Shown here: in pieces, positions 16,947 to 25,402 of the stretch
Position numbering within the stretch: the stretch's first letter is position 1
Layout of the letters: every line of letters begins with the position of its first letter
NCBI GenBank assembly: GCA_017557195.1
Contig: JAFZAL010000080.1
Coordinates: 1-50,242 of the forward strand
DNA: 50,242 bases
Origin: Thermoguttaceae bacterium
GTDB taxonomy: Bacteria > Planctomycetota > Planctomycetia > Pirellulales > Thermoguttaceae
Reading direction: 5' to 3'
Program-made: the position numbers and the translations under genes
The notes under the pieces: generated by a model
What the model was told of the DNA's origin: nothing
Databases searched by the model: none
What the model saw: the letters and a program-made list of their open reading frames with translations, nothing else

Positions 16947-16947
16947 T

Positions 16948-18150
16948 ATGCTTCCCAATCTTCCTAAAGGCTATCGAGTTGCAGGCATCGCCTGCGGTTT
17001 GAAACCGAGTCACAAGCTCGATTTGAGTTTAATTGTATCTGACCATCCTGCGTCGGCGGCAGGCGTGTATACGCAAAACCTCGTCTGCGCCGCGCCGGTT
17101 ACGTTTGACCGCTCTGTTACTCCGGCAGAAGACGTTCGCATGGTTTTAATTAACGCAGGAATCGCCAACGCCTGTACGGGCGAACGCGGGTTGGAAGACG
17201 CTCGCGCCATGGCAAACGCCGTTCTGGACGCCGTTCCGCCGCAAAAGGGATTCACACGCGGTCAGGCGATTGTTATGTCGACCGGCGTTATTGGTCATTT
17301 CCTGCCTATGGATACGCTCAAAGCGGGGATCAACAACATCGTCAAGGAACTCGGAACCAGCCAGGAGTGCATTCACAACGCCGTTACTGCGATTCTGACG
17401 ACTGATACGCACGAGAAAGTCGCTTCTGCTACTGTGGAAATCAACGGGAAAAAGGCGACAATCTGGGGCATGGCGAAGGGCGCCGGCATGATCGGTCCGA
17501 ACATGGCGACTATGCTCATTACCGTTATTTCCGACCTTGCTATTAACGCCTCGATGGCTCAGACGGCTTTGAAAGAAGTTGCGGATCGAACGTTCAACTG
17601 CATCAGCGTTGACGGACACATGAGCACAAACGACACGCTGGTTTTCCTTGCCAATGGCATGTCGGACGTTATAATCGGAAACAACGAACAGTTTGAAGTT
17701 TTCAAGCAGGGCCTTTACGACGTCTGCGAAACGCTGGCGCGAGAAATTCCCAACGACGGCGAAGGCGCGTTCCATCTTGTAACAATTAACGTAGAAGGAC
17801 TCAAGTCGCGAGACGACGCTCGAAAGATCGCCAAGCAGATTGCGGAAAGCCCTCTGGTTAAAACCGCTATTCACGGCGCTGACCCCAACTGGGGACGAAT
17901 CGTTTCCGCCGCCGGATACGCAGGCGTTCCGTTCAATCCGGACAACGTCAATCTGTGGGTCAACGGGTTCAAACTTTTTGAAAACGGCGCGCCCGCCCCG
18001 TTCGACGCCAAAGAGGTTTCCCAGTCCATGGCGGACAATCGGGAAATTGAAATTATTCTGACGTTCAAAGAAGGTTCAGAATCCATCCGATTCTGGACAA
18101 CCGACCTGTCGGAAGAATACATTCACATCAACGCCGACTATACTACGTAA
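16948..18150 (+). CDS. argJ: Bifunctional glutamate N-acetyltransferase / amino-acid acetyltransferase
   Basis: A 400-residue arginine-biosynthesis enzyme that recycles the acetyl group from N-acetylornithine to glutamate and may also use acetyl-CoA. The self-cleavage site is in KGAGMIGPNMATML, with Thr188 as the new N-terminal nucleophile. Other family blocks are INAGIANACTG (68-77), STGVIG, NDTLVFLANG and HGADPNWGRI. It ends in HINADYTT; ArgJ usually ends in N-A-x-Y-x-(S/T). The start has no Shine-Dalgarno and sits directly after heptads. No arg neighbours are present. Confidence 0.96.
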   Translation: MLPNLPKGYRVAGIACGLKPSHKLDLSLIVSDHPASAAGVYTQNLVCAAPVTFDRSVTPAEDVRMVLINAGIANACTGERGLEDARAMANAVLDAVPPQKGFTRGQAIVMSTGVIGHFLPMDTLKAGINNIVKELGTSQECIHNAVTAILTTDTHEKVASATVEINGKKATIWGMAKGAGMIGPNMATMLITVISDLAINASMAQTALKEVADRTFNCISVDGHMSTNDTLVFLANGMSDVIIGNNEQFEVFKQGLYDVCETLAREIPNDGEGAFHLVTINVEGLKSRDDARKIAKQIAESPLVKTAIHGADPNWGRIVSAAGYAGVPFNPDNVNLWVNGFKLFENGAPAPFDAKEVSQSMADNREIEIILTFKEGSESIRFWTTDLSEEYIHINADYTT

Positions 18151-18175
18151 ATTAGCGTTTGTCAATTAGCAATTG

Positions 18176-18217
18176 AAATCGGCGTCGGATAAATGCGTTA
18201 TCTGGCGCCGATTTTTT
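18176..18217 (+). terminator. Rho-independent terminator of argJ
   Basis: AAATCGGCG (18176-18184) pairs with CGCCGATTT (18206-18214), with an inner GATAA/TTATC pairing, followed by a T-run to 18217. It lies 26 bases after the stop. Confidence 0.75.
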
Positions 18218-18240
18218 GTAACATCATATTCTCAGTACAT

Positions 18241-18279
18241 AAAAAAACGGAGAAGACGCGATTACTCACGTCTTCTCCG
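18241..18279 (-). terminator. Rho-independent terminator of the TolC-like gene
   Basis: Perfect 11-bp stem CGGAGAAGACG / CGTCTTCTCCG (18248-18258 and 18269-18279) with a 10-base loop. On the minus strand it is followed by seven T. Confidence 0.9.
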
Positions 18280-18318
18280 CCGACAATCAATCACTTCATC
18301 CAACTTATGGGGTCAAGA

Positions 18319-20547
18319 CTAACGTTGGGGGTTAAGCCAGCGTTTGGAATCCGGGGCTGTGGAAGCCTTGACGTCCATGGTGGTTTCGTAGGATACTTGC
18401 TGAATCGCCGGGGTCGATTCGATTGAAATCGGCGTGTTGGCGGCGAAGACAGCTTTCTGAACTTCGTGTACTTCGACCGGGGTGGGGGTCGGGATCATCT
18501 CTACATCAGCGCTCTGCGAGAGGATGGAGTTTCCTGTCGCGGCTGGAGCGCTCTGAGCGGAATGCGGGGCAGACGGAGAAACCGGGGCTTCCGGGGCGAC
18601 GGAGGTCGTCATGCCTGCCGGGTTGATGTCGCGTCCGAGCTGCTGGTTGTATGGACCGCGGCTGATAACGCGGGGTCGAGTGTAGCCGTAGTTGATGTAC
18701 TTGCCGCGGCGGCGCATGTCAGCTCGTTTCTGAGCGTCGAAGTAAGCCTTCTGAGCCCACGGGCCTTCAGCCAGCGTGATTCCGTTGTATTCAAGCAGCG
18801 AGGACTTGTATTTCTGAATTGTGATAATCGCTTCGTTGTAGTCCGTAACAGAGCGGAAGTAATCGCTTTCAGCTTCAGCCATTCTTCGCTGGGCGTCGAG
18901 AACCAGGTTCAACGTGGCGGTTCCCTGTTCGTAAGCGGCGGTGGTGGCGTCAACTTCTCTCTGGGCGGCAGCGCGGCGGTTGTAGTTCGTTTGAGCCAGG
19001 ACGTAGTAGTCTTGCAGGTCGCGGACGGACTGAGCCAGCTGGTGGGTCAATTCGAGTTCCTGTTCCTGGAGAATCGCTTTGTCGCGCAGCAGGTTGAGTT
19101 CAGCGTTGCGGACGGCGGTGCGGCCAGATCGGAATCCCAGCGGGACGGACAGGTAAGCGCCCAATTGCCATTCGCCGCGGCCATCGTGAGTCAGGCTGCC
19201 GTAGGCGTTCGAGGTTCCATTATCGGGATCGAGCAGTTTGTTGCCGTAGCCGTCCCACTGATATGAACCGTAGGTGTTGAACGTCGGGAGCAGGAAGTTC
19301 TTGGATGCGATGAGTTCCAATTGTCTCTGTTTGACAACCCACTTCTGTTTACGCAGAGCGGTGGAGCGAACCAGAGCTTCGCAGTGCCAGGAATCCCAGT
19401 CGGCGACAATGCGCGCGGTGGTCGGTTCGGTGGCAGGGCGAATGAGTCGGCCGTCGGTGGTCGTCAAGCCCATGATGTATCGCAGTTTGTTTTCTGTTCC
19501 GTACAGGTTGCTCAAGGCGCGTTCAACAGACGCTCTGAACTGGAAGTACTGCTGACGAGACTGGGCTTCTTCCTGAGCCGAGCCGCCAGTATGACCGATG
19601 ATGTACTTCGCATAAACTTGACGCCATGTCTGCAAGGCGCTGTTGCGTCCAGCCAGAACTGTGTCAAGCAAACGATAAGCGTAGTACAGTTCCCAGTAAG
19701 CGCGTTCGACGTCGTAAACCATGCCTTCAACGCTTGTTTCAAAGTCGCAAAGGGCGGTGTCCGTCTTGATTCGGGCGATCATAACGCCGTTGTAATATCC
19801 GGGCGACGCGTGCGTACCGGCGATTCGGTTGAACTGAACGCCTCCGCCTTGCAGCCACGGCTGGGTGAATTCCATAGAAATCGAGGAAGTCCACCAAGAC
19901 GGATAGTGGTATCTGTAGGTATCCTTTTCGTTGGTGGCAGTATAGGTTACGTTATGACCAACGGTGAACGTGCCGCCTGTGGCGCAGGTCTTCTGAATGT
20001 ACGTTTGGAACGTTCCAGAGTCGCCTTTGACAGTGTTAACGCCGTCACGCATGTTTTGTGTGTAGCTCTTGCCCCAGTAGGTGTTGGTGTTCCAGCTTGC
20101 ATCGAAGTCAGCCAAAACGCCTTCAACGCCGTAGCGGGGGTCGGTTTCCATAATTGCCGGATTCCAGACCGTCATGGCGGAAGCCGGGTTGGAAGTCAGC
20201 GCGGACGGAACGCCCATCGAACCGGTCGATCCGAAGGAGACGCCGCCAAGGTTACGCATAACCTTGCTGTTTTCCAAAGCGTAGCGAATTGCTTCTTCCA
20301 AAGTCAAGTCCCAAATTTCTTTGGGGTTGGAATTGGTCAGCGAGTACGGCGACTGAGCCAGGTTGACTTCGTTTAACGATTCAACCTCCGTGTCCGGATA
20401 CTCAATTTTGGTTGACGCGGTTACCGCTGTGCTGGGAACCGGTTTCTCAGCGCCCAGATAGAAGGGGTGCTGAGGCGTGCAGCCTAAAGAAATGACCAGC
20501 CCAGCCATTCCAATAAGCGCGGTGATGAATCTTGATTGATGTGTCAT
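18319..20547 (-). CDS. TolC-like outer-membrane efflux protein (lipoprotein signal)
   Basis: A 742-residue outer-membrane channel protein. The N-terminus has a signal sequence ending in a lipobox-like SLGC (Cys23). The middle has two OEP-type repeats of long helices and beta segments: a first half with YDVERAYWELYYAYRLL, and a second half with LELTHQLAQSVRDLQDYY and YEQGTATLNLVLDAQRRMAEAE. The C-terminal 120 residues are a Pro/Ala/Ser-rich tail, making it longer than typical TolC (about 450-500 residues). Such proteins form the exit duct of type I or RND-type exporters. AAAGGG precedes the ATG. No adaptor or pump gene is adjacent. Confidence 0.88.
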   Translation of the reverse strand: MTHQSRFITALIGMAGLVISLGCTPQHPFYLGAEKPVPSTAVTASTKIEYPDTEVESLNEVNLAQSPYSLTNSNPKEIWDLTLEEAIRYALENSKVMRNLGGVSFGSTGSMGVPSALTSNPASAMTVWNPAIMETDPRYGVEGVLADFDASWNTNTYWGKSYTQNMRDGVNTVKGDSGTFQTYIQKTCATGGTFTVGHNVTYTATNEKDTYRYHYPSWWTSSISMEFTQPWLQGGGVQFNRIAGTHASPGYYNGVMIARIKTDTALCDFETSVEGMVYDVERAYWELYYAYRLLDTVLAGRNSALQTWRQVYAKYIIGHTGGSAQEEAQSRQQYFQFRASVERALSNLYGTENKLRYIMGLTTTDGRLIRPATEPTTARIVADWDSWHCEALVRSTALRKQKWVVKQRQLELIASKNFLLPTFNTYGSYQWDGYGNKLLDPDNGTSNAYGSLTHDGRGEWQLGAYLSVPLGFRSGRTAVRNAELNLLRDKAILQEQELELTHQLAQSVRDLQDYYVLAQTNYNRRAAAQREVDATTAAYEQGTATLNLVLDAQRRMAEAESDYFRSVTDYNEAIITIQKYKSSLLEYNGITLAEGPWAQKAYFDAQKRADMRRRGKYINYGYTRPRVISRGPYNQQLGRDINPAGMTTSVAPEAPVSPSAPHSAQSAPAATGNSILSQSADVEMIPTPTPVEVHEVQKAVFAANTPISIESTPAIQQVSYETTMDVKASTAPDSKRWLNPQR

Positions 20548-20852
20548 TTTTTTATCCCTTTTCTATTAAGGAAACGTGTAACTCTTTTTCCTGGGGATTT
20601 TAGCGGGAAGAAACTCATTTATAATTGTCTGTTTCGATACCGCAAAATCCACAACTGGATTTGTCGTTACAATCGTTATCGTCCCTGCAATCGTTAAACT
20701 TTCACGAAATTACCAAATTCAGAACAAAAAAATCATTTTTTTCTTTGGGACTTTAGACAATTCTGAGCTTTTTTAAGAATTTTACAAAAATTTTATCGAA
20801 AAGACGGTTTTTATCAATTTTTCAGATTGTACGGACGATAATAATAATGCAT

Positions 20853-20906
20853 AATGCGTAATTAGTAATTCGTAAATACGCTCTAGCGCCTCGATAATTA
20901 CGCATT
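20853..20906. repeat. Inverted repeat of TAATGCG/TAATTAC heptads
   Basis: AATGCGTAATTA (20853-20864) and its exact complement TAATTACGCATT (20895-20906) flank a core with ACGCTCTAGCGCCTCGA. TAATGCA/TAATGCG/TAATTAG/TAATTCG heptads make up the left arm (20846-20874). The remaining gap 20548-20845 is A+T-rich with no gene seen. Confidence 0.75.
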
Positions 20907-20952
20907 GCAAACAAAAAATTAGACAATTCCGAATTACTCAGAGGATTTAAAC

Positions 20953-21333
20953 ATGAAAAAACTCATTTTAACAGCTGTCATCATCGTTTTGGGATTGAAC
21001 GTTGGGTGCCGACTGGGCTGCACGCCGTACGATAACTGCGGTCCGGTTTACTCCAACCCGTACAACTGCGCGCCGAATTATCGTTCCGGCTCCGTATTAA
21101 ATGGCGCTGCAACAAATCCTGCAGCTGTCGAACCCGCCCCCGCCATGCCGACGGCGACCCCCACAACCGTCCCGGCGACCGCTCCGACAAATGATTCCTT
21201 CGTTCCGCCGGCTCATCCGGCTCCGTCAGCTTCTCCAGCCCCGATTCCGACAACGACTTACAACAGACCGGCTTACAGAACAAATCAGCAATCTTTCCAG
21301 TCAGCTTATCGCACTCAGTACCGACAACGCTAA
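20953..21333 (+). CDS. Small Pro/Thr/Ala-rich lipoprotein
   Basis: A 126-residue predicted lipoprotein: residues 1-19 form a signal with lipobox LNVGC (Cys19). A Cys/Asn/Tyr-rich segment (20-45) is followed by a low-complexity Pro/Ala/Thr linker (50-100) and a Tyr/Gln/Arg-rich end. Function is unknown; the composition suits a cell-envelope spacer or surface anchor. AGAGG lies eight bases before the ATG and a strong terminator follows, so it is probably a single-gene unit. Confidence 0.75.
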   Translation: MKKLILTAVIIVLGLNVGCRLGCTPYDNCGPVYSNPYNCAPNYRSGSVLNGAATNPAAVEPAPAMPTATPTTVPATAPTNDSFVPPAHPAPSASPAPIPTTTYNRPAYRTNQQSFQSAYRTQYRQR

Positions 21334-21355
21334 AAAACAAACTTTTCTCTGCTCT

Positions 21356-21390
21356 GGCTGTTAGAATCCAGAATTCTAACAGCCTTTTTT
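21356..21390 (+). terminator. Rho-independent terminator
   Basis: Perfect 12-bp stem GGCTGTTAGAAT / ATTCTAACAGCC with a five-base loop (21356-21384), followed by six T. Confidence 0.92.
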
Positions 21391-21440
21391 GTTCTTGTTG
21401 ATTTATCTTAATCCTATTAGAAAAAAGATTCCAAAAGTTC

Positions 21441-21468
21441 TTGACAAAAAAGGATTTTATGCTATAAT
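21441..21468 (+). promoter_or_regulatory. Strong promoter for fusA
   Basis: TTGACA (21441-21446), a 16-base spacer ending in TGC, and TATAAT (21463-21468): consensus -35, extended -10. The leader is about 95 bases and has no heptamers. Confidence 0.8.
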
Positions 21469-21569
21469 TCGCGCTCTAAATAATCGTGATAAAAACAGAA
21501 TTGTTAAACTATATTATTTAGTGGTTTATCTATAACATTCATTTTACCCGCCTTGAACCTACGTAAAAA

Positions 21570-23684
21570 ATGAACGTTCCGCAAGACAATATTTCCCGAA
21601 TTCGCAATATCGGCATTGCCGCCCACATTGATTCCGGCAAAACGACGCTGTCGGAGCGAATCCTTTTCTACGCCGGTCGAATCCATAAGACTCACGAAGT
21701 TAAGGGAGACGACCCAAATGCCGGCGCTACAATGGATTACATGGATTTGGAGCGGGAACGCGGGATTACGATTACCTCTGCCGCTACGACTGTGAACTGG
21801 AAAGGAGCGTCGATCAACCTCATCGACACGCCCGGCCACGTCGATTTTACGGTTGAAGTTGAACGTTCGCTGCGAGTTTTGGATTCGGCAATTCTGGTTT
21901 TGTGCGCCGTCGGCGGCGTTCAGGCGCAATCGCTGACAATCGACCGCCAAATGCGCCGATACAACGTCCCGAGAATCGCGTTTATCAATAAAATGGACAG
22001 AACCGGGGCAGATCCGGACAATGTTGTCGCTCAGCTTCGAGAAAAACTCGGCTGCGACGCCTGGCCGGTGGAAATCCCGATTGGAAAAGAGAGTTCGTTC
22101 AAGGGCGTCGTCGACTTAATCGGCATGAAAGCCATCTATTTTGACGGCGACAACGGCGAAAAGCTCCGCTATGAAGAAATCCCCGCAGATTTGCTGGAAA
22201 AGGCGCAAAAATCCCGCGCTGCCTTGCTGGAAGCGTTGTCAATGTATTCAGACGCCATGCTGGAAAAGCTGCTCGCGGGAGAAGAAGTTGAATCCGAGCT
22301 TATCTACGACGTCATGAAACAGGCGCTGCAGTTCAATCATTTTACGCCGGTCTTTATGGGAACCGCGTTCAAAAACAAGGGCGTTCAGCCGCTTTTGGAC
22401 GCCGTCGTTCGACTTCTGCCGTCGCCGGCGGATTGCCAGCCTAAAGCCCTGGAATTTCAGCCGCCGCATCGAGAAATTGACCTCTCTCCCGATCCGGAAA
22501 AGCCGACGGTTGCTATGGCGTTTAAGATTGTTGAAGACCCCTTCGGCGCTTTGACATTTATGAGAGTTTATCAGGGGACAATCGTCAAAGGGGAATCGTA
22601 TTTCAATCAGCGAACCGGACAAAAATGCCGTTTTAGCCGCATTGTCCGCATGCACGCCAACGAACGCCAGGAAATCGAGTCTGCCGGACCGGGCGACATC
22701 GTTGCAGTTTTGGGCGTTGAGTGCGCCTCGGGAGACACGTTCTGTACGGACAAAGACTTTGTCACGTTGCAAAACATGTACGTCCCGGAACCGGTAATTA
22801 GCGTCGCCATCGCTCCGGTAAAACGAGAAGGCGCAGACCGTCTTGCCAAGGCGTTGTCGCGATTCCGCCGGGAAGACCCGACGCTGGTTGTTTCCACGAA
22901 CGAGGAAACCGGGGAAACGATTATGTCCGGAATGGGCGAACTCCATCTGGAAGTCTACGTCGAACGCATTCGTCGGGAATTTAACGTTGAAGTGGTCGTT
23001 TCCAAGCCGCAGGTCAATTATCGGGAAGCTCCAACGCAAACGGCAAAATTCGACTGTAAGCACAGAAAGCAGACCGGCGGGTCGGGTCAGTACGCTCACA
23101 TCGTCGGGGAAATGCAGGTCTTGCCGGAAGAATTGGCGCTGGAAGAATCGTTCCTCTTTGAAGAACAGATCGTCGGCGGAACGATTCCCAAACAGTACAT
23201 CCCGTCCATTGAAAAAGGGTTCCGGTCAACGCTCAACAAAGGCCCCGTTGCCGGGTTCCCGGTTGTCAATCTGAAGATTGTCGTCAACGACGGTTCTTAT
23301 CATGAAGTCGACTCCTCAGACCGGGCGTTCCAGACGTGCGCTCAAACGTGTATGCGCGAGACGTTCCCGAAAACCAAGCCCGCTATTCTGGAGCCGATTA
23401 TGCGCGTTGCGGTTGAAATTCCCGACGGCGAACAGGGAACGATCGTCGGCGACCTCGTTACCCGCCGCGGCGTTGTCTACAGCAACGAGTCCGACGGCAA
23501 AACGTGCCGCATTGAAGCGGAAGTCCCGCTGGCGAACATGTTCGGCTACGCCAGCGACCTGCGCGGCGCAACCAAAGGACAGGGCACGTTTACGATGAAC
23601 TTCTCTAAATATAAAGAAGTCCCAACGAGCATTGCAGAAGAGATTATCAAAAAACGCCGAGAAGACATGAAGTCGAAGAAATAG
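21570..23684 (+). CDS. fusA: Elongation factor G
   Basis: A 704-residue translational GTPase that moves tRNAs and mRNA on the ribosome. The G domain has P-loop AHIDSGKT (18-25), switch region [19 protein letters not shown] (86-93) and NKMD (140-143). Domains II-V follow with GMGELHLEV and the domain IV loop TGGSGQYAH. The [20 protein letters not shown] and HEVKG pattern resembles the mitochondrial EF-G1 / spirochaete-planctomycete EF-G1 group rather than the usual AHIDAGKTTTTERIL form. Organisms of this type often carry a second EF-G. It is isolated from str-operon neighbours. The start has no clear Shine-Dalgarno. Confidence 0.95.
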   Translation: MNVPQDNISRIRNIGIAAHIDSGKTTLSERILFYAGRIHKTHEVKGDDPNAGATMDYMDLERERGITITSAATTVNWKGASINLIDTPGHVDFTVEVERSLRVLDSAILVLCAVGGVQAQSLTIDRQMRRYNVPRIAFINKMDRTGADPDNVVAQLREKLGCDAWPVEIPIGKESSFKGVVDLIGMKAIYFDGDNGEKLRYEEIPADLLEKAQKSRAALLEALSMYSDAMLEKLLAGEEVESELIYDVMKQALQFNHFTPVFMGTAFKNKGVQPLLDAVVRLLPSPADCQPKALEFQPPHREIDLSPDPEKPTVAMAFKIVEDPFGALTFMRVYQGTIVKGESYFNQRTGQKCRFSRIVRMHANERQEIESAGPGDIVAVLGVECASGDTFCTDKDFVTLQNMYVPEPVISVAIAPVKREGADRLAKALSRFRREDPTLVVSTNEETGETIMSGMGELHLEVYVERIRREFNVEVVVSKPQVNYREAPTQTAKFDCKHRKQTGGSGQYAHIVGEMQVLPEELALEESFLFEEQIVGGTIPKQYIPSIEKGFRSTLNKGPVAGFPVVNLKIVVNDGSYHEVDSSDRAFQTCAQTCMRETFPKTKPAILEPIMRVAVEIPDGEQGTIVGDLVTRRGVVYSNESDGKTCRIEAEVPLANMFGYASDLRGATKGQGTFTMNFSKYKEVPTSIAEEIIKKRREDMKSKK

Positions 23685-23698
23685 GCGGGATATGGAGT

Positions 23699-23743
23699 GC
23701 GACGGCTTGCCGTCGCTTTCGTACTTGACGGCTTGCCGTCAAG
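23699..23743 (+). terminator. Twin hairpins after fusA
   Basis: Two near-identical palindromes: GCGACGGCTTGCCGTCGC (23699-23716) and CTTGACGGCTTGCCGTCAAG (23724-23743), each with a TT loop. No T-run follows, so they may stabilise the 3' end or act with Rho. Confidence 0.5.
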
Positions 23744-24143
23744 CAAAAACGGAAGCCTGCGAAAAACAATGAACGCACCGCGGATTCTGCGGATTGAACG
23801 TTATTCTTACCACATGGCAACTTAACAAGAATATAATTAAATATACTGTCTGTTTATTATTGTCATATAAATCTTTTTAAAAATTTCTAAAAAATTTTTT
23901 AAAAACGCGTCACGATTTCTGATAATTCGAGTTAATTCGATTAGAGGTAAAAATTCAAAAACGATTTAAGAGTCAACTTTCTGGTTGCTCATGCCAATTT
24001 TTTCTCAAAATTTACTACTCAGTACAAACTGATTATTATTGGGGCAGTTTGGCATTTTCTCTCTTTTCGTTTATTGAATTTGTATTAACAGCTCTGAACT
24101 CTCAGAGATTTTTCCATTCACCCTTTTTATGGAGATTTACACC
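23744..24143. other. A+T-rich leader region of the peptide cluster
   Basis: No gene seen. The region is A/T-rich, with long A and T runs near 23870-23905. It probably contains the promoter of the peptide gene, but I found no convincing -35/-10 pair. GGAG at 24131-24134 is the ribosome-binding site for the peptide gene. Confidence 0.5.
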
Positions 24144-24377
24144 ATGATTAAGGAAGCTAAGAATTTGGTTCGCGACCTTGCCGCCGCTATCACCCCCGCC
24201 TCTTTGGCAAGCAATGACGTTAACCCGATCAATGTTAACGGCAGCTACGATTGGAACGCTCAGTCGTACAGCTATGATGTTTGCAAGTTCGGAACGAATG
24301 AGTTTACCAGCATGGGAACGCAAACTGGAAACGTCTATGGCGGCGATGATACCAACCGCGATAGCTATACCGACTAG
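24144..24377 (+). CDS. Putative graspetide-like precursor peptide
   Basis: A 77-residue peptide just ahead of an ATP-grasp ligase gene. Residues 1-25 (MIKEAKNLVRDLAAAITPAS...) look like a helical leader. Residues 31-77 are the probable core, rich in Thr/Ser (51, 55, 56, 59, 61, 70, 74, 76), acids (Asp36, 45, 68, 69, 73, 77; Glu53), Tyr, Asn and Gly. It has one Lys (48) and one Cys (47). This is the residue set joined by omega-ester or amide links in graspetides. Gly66-Gly67 is a possible but unproven cleavage point. GGAG nine bases upstream supports the ATG at 24144 rather than 24129. The sequence itself matches no family I know. Confidence 0.7.
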   Translation: MIKEAKNLVRDLAAAITPASLASNDVNPINVNGSYDWNAQSYSYDVCKFGTNEFTSMGTQTGNVYGGDDTNRDSYTD

Positions 24378-24418
24378 GTTATCGTTTTTGCAATCTAATT
24401 TGTAATTAGAATTCCTGA

Positions 24419-24456
24419 ACATAACGGCGATATACTTTGTTGTAACGCCGTTATGT
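24419..24456 (+). terminator. Hairpin between peptide and ligase genes
   Basis: Perfect 11-bp stem ACATAACGGCG / CGCCGTTATGT (24419-24429 and 24446-24456) with a 16-base loop that can pair further. There is no T-run, so partial termination or 3'-end protection of an abundant peptide mRNA is more likely than full termination. Confidence 0.6.
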
Positions 24457-24481
24457 GTTATAGTGTATTCGTATAATTATT

Positions 24482-25402
24482 ATGCTTCTTCACATAACCC
24501 GTAAAATATCTGGCTCATCTGACATTTTAATGAAAATATTTGCTCAACGCAATATCCCCGCATTTCGCCTTAATCTGGATATGTTCAATAAATATCAGTT
24601 TATGTGGCGAGGAGACGAATTTGAAATTGAAGATTGTGTTGGTCATGTTTGTCGCTCGTCAGATATTGACGCAATGGCGTTTTATAAAGGTTTGCTTTCT
24701 ATTGACGAATATCTGGATATTGATGATGAGTACTCGGAAACAAAGTGGCTCAAGTCATGGATGAATAATCTTTATTATTGTTTGGTTCGCTATGGCGCTC
24801 AACGGAACCAAATCCGATTATGGCATCCGGGCGATTTCACGTGTTCCAAACCGTGGCAAATGACCGTTGCCAAAGAATTCTTCGAGGTTCCTGAATTTAC
24901 GATTCATTGGGGATTCTCGCTCAAATCAAAACAGGTTATAGCCAAACCGTTGACTTGTAGACCCTTAGAGACAAACGGTGAAATGCTGTATGCGAAAATC
25001 GTTGATCGGGCGCAGCTTGATCCCAAATATCCGTGGTTTACGCAGGAAATCGCGGACGGCGACAGAGACGCTACGATTTTGTACGTCAATGGTCATGTAC
25101 ACTGCTATCAGTTCGCAACGCCGCGAGGCGAATTGATCGACTGGCGAATTACTCAGGGAACGGAAGTCAATAAATGGAAACCATGGGACGCTGGCAAAGA
25201 TTTTGAAAATCGAATTGACGCCTATATGAAAAAGATGAATTTAAAGTTCGGGCGTCTGGATTTTATTATCGGCGGGAAAGAGCCGCAATTTCTGGAAGTC
25301 AATCCGGTTGGTCAGTTTGGTTGGCTGGACGACGAAAAGCTGACGCTGCATAACGAAGTTGCCGACGCCATTCTGGACGTTTCGACAACGATTAAGATAT
25401 GA
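24482..25402 (+). CDS. MvdC/MvdD-like ATP-grasp peptide ligase
   Basis: A 306-residue cytoplasmic ATP-grasp enzyme. In graspetide synthesis such ligases phosphorylate Asp/Glu side chains and join them to Ser/Thr (ester) or Lys (amide). The N-terminal half has LWHPGDFTCSKPWQMTVAKE (113-132), where MvdD-like enzymes have their N-P...K..Q..A block. ATP-binding Lys155 is likely (VIAKPL). FTQEIADGDRDATILYVNG (186-204) leads to Asp220-Trp-Arg222. The metal site is Asp260 (GRLDFII) with Glu272 and Asn274 in FLEVNPVGQFGWLD, the hallmark of this subfamily. The peptide gene lies upstream. The stop overlaps the transporter start by four bases. The start has no Shine-Dalgarno; TATAAT at 24472-24477 lies just before it. 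Confidence 0.85.
   Translation: MLLHITRKISGSSDILMKIFAQRNIPAFRLNLDMFNKYQFMWRGDEFEIEDCVGHVCRSSDIDAMAFYKGLLSIDEYLDIDDEYSETKWLKSWMNNLYYCLVRYGAQRNQIRLWHPGDFTCSKPWQMTVAKEFFEVPEFTIHWGFSLKSKQVIAKPLTCRPLETNGEMLYAKIVDRAQLDPKYPWFTQEIADGDRDATILYVNGHVHCYQFATPRGELIDWRITQGTEVNKWKPWDAGKDFENRIDAYMKKMNLKFGRLDFIIGGKEPQFLEVNPVGQFGWLDDEKLTLHNEVADAILDVSTTIKI

Noticed and set aside
19321..20376. 351-codon open frame opposite the TolC-like gene, with another at 18466-19266
   Set aside because: Both are antisense shadows of the OEP-family gene and lack known motifs.
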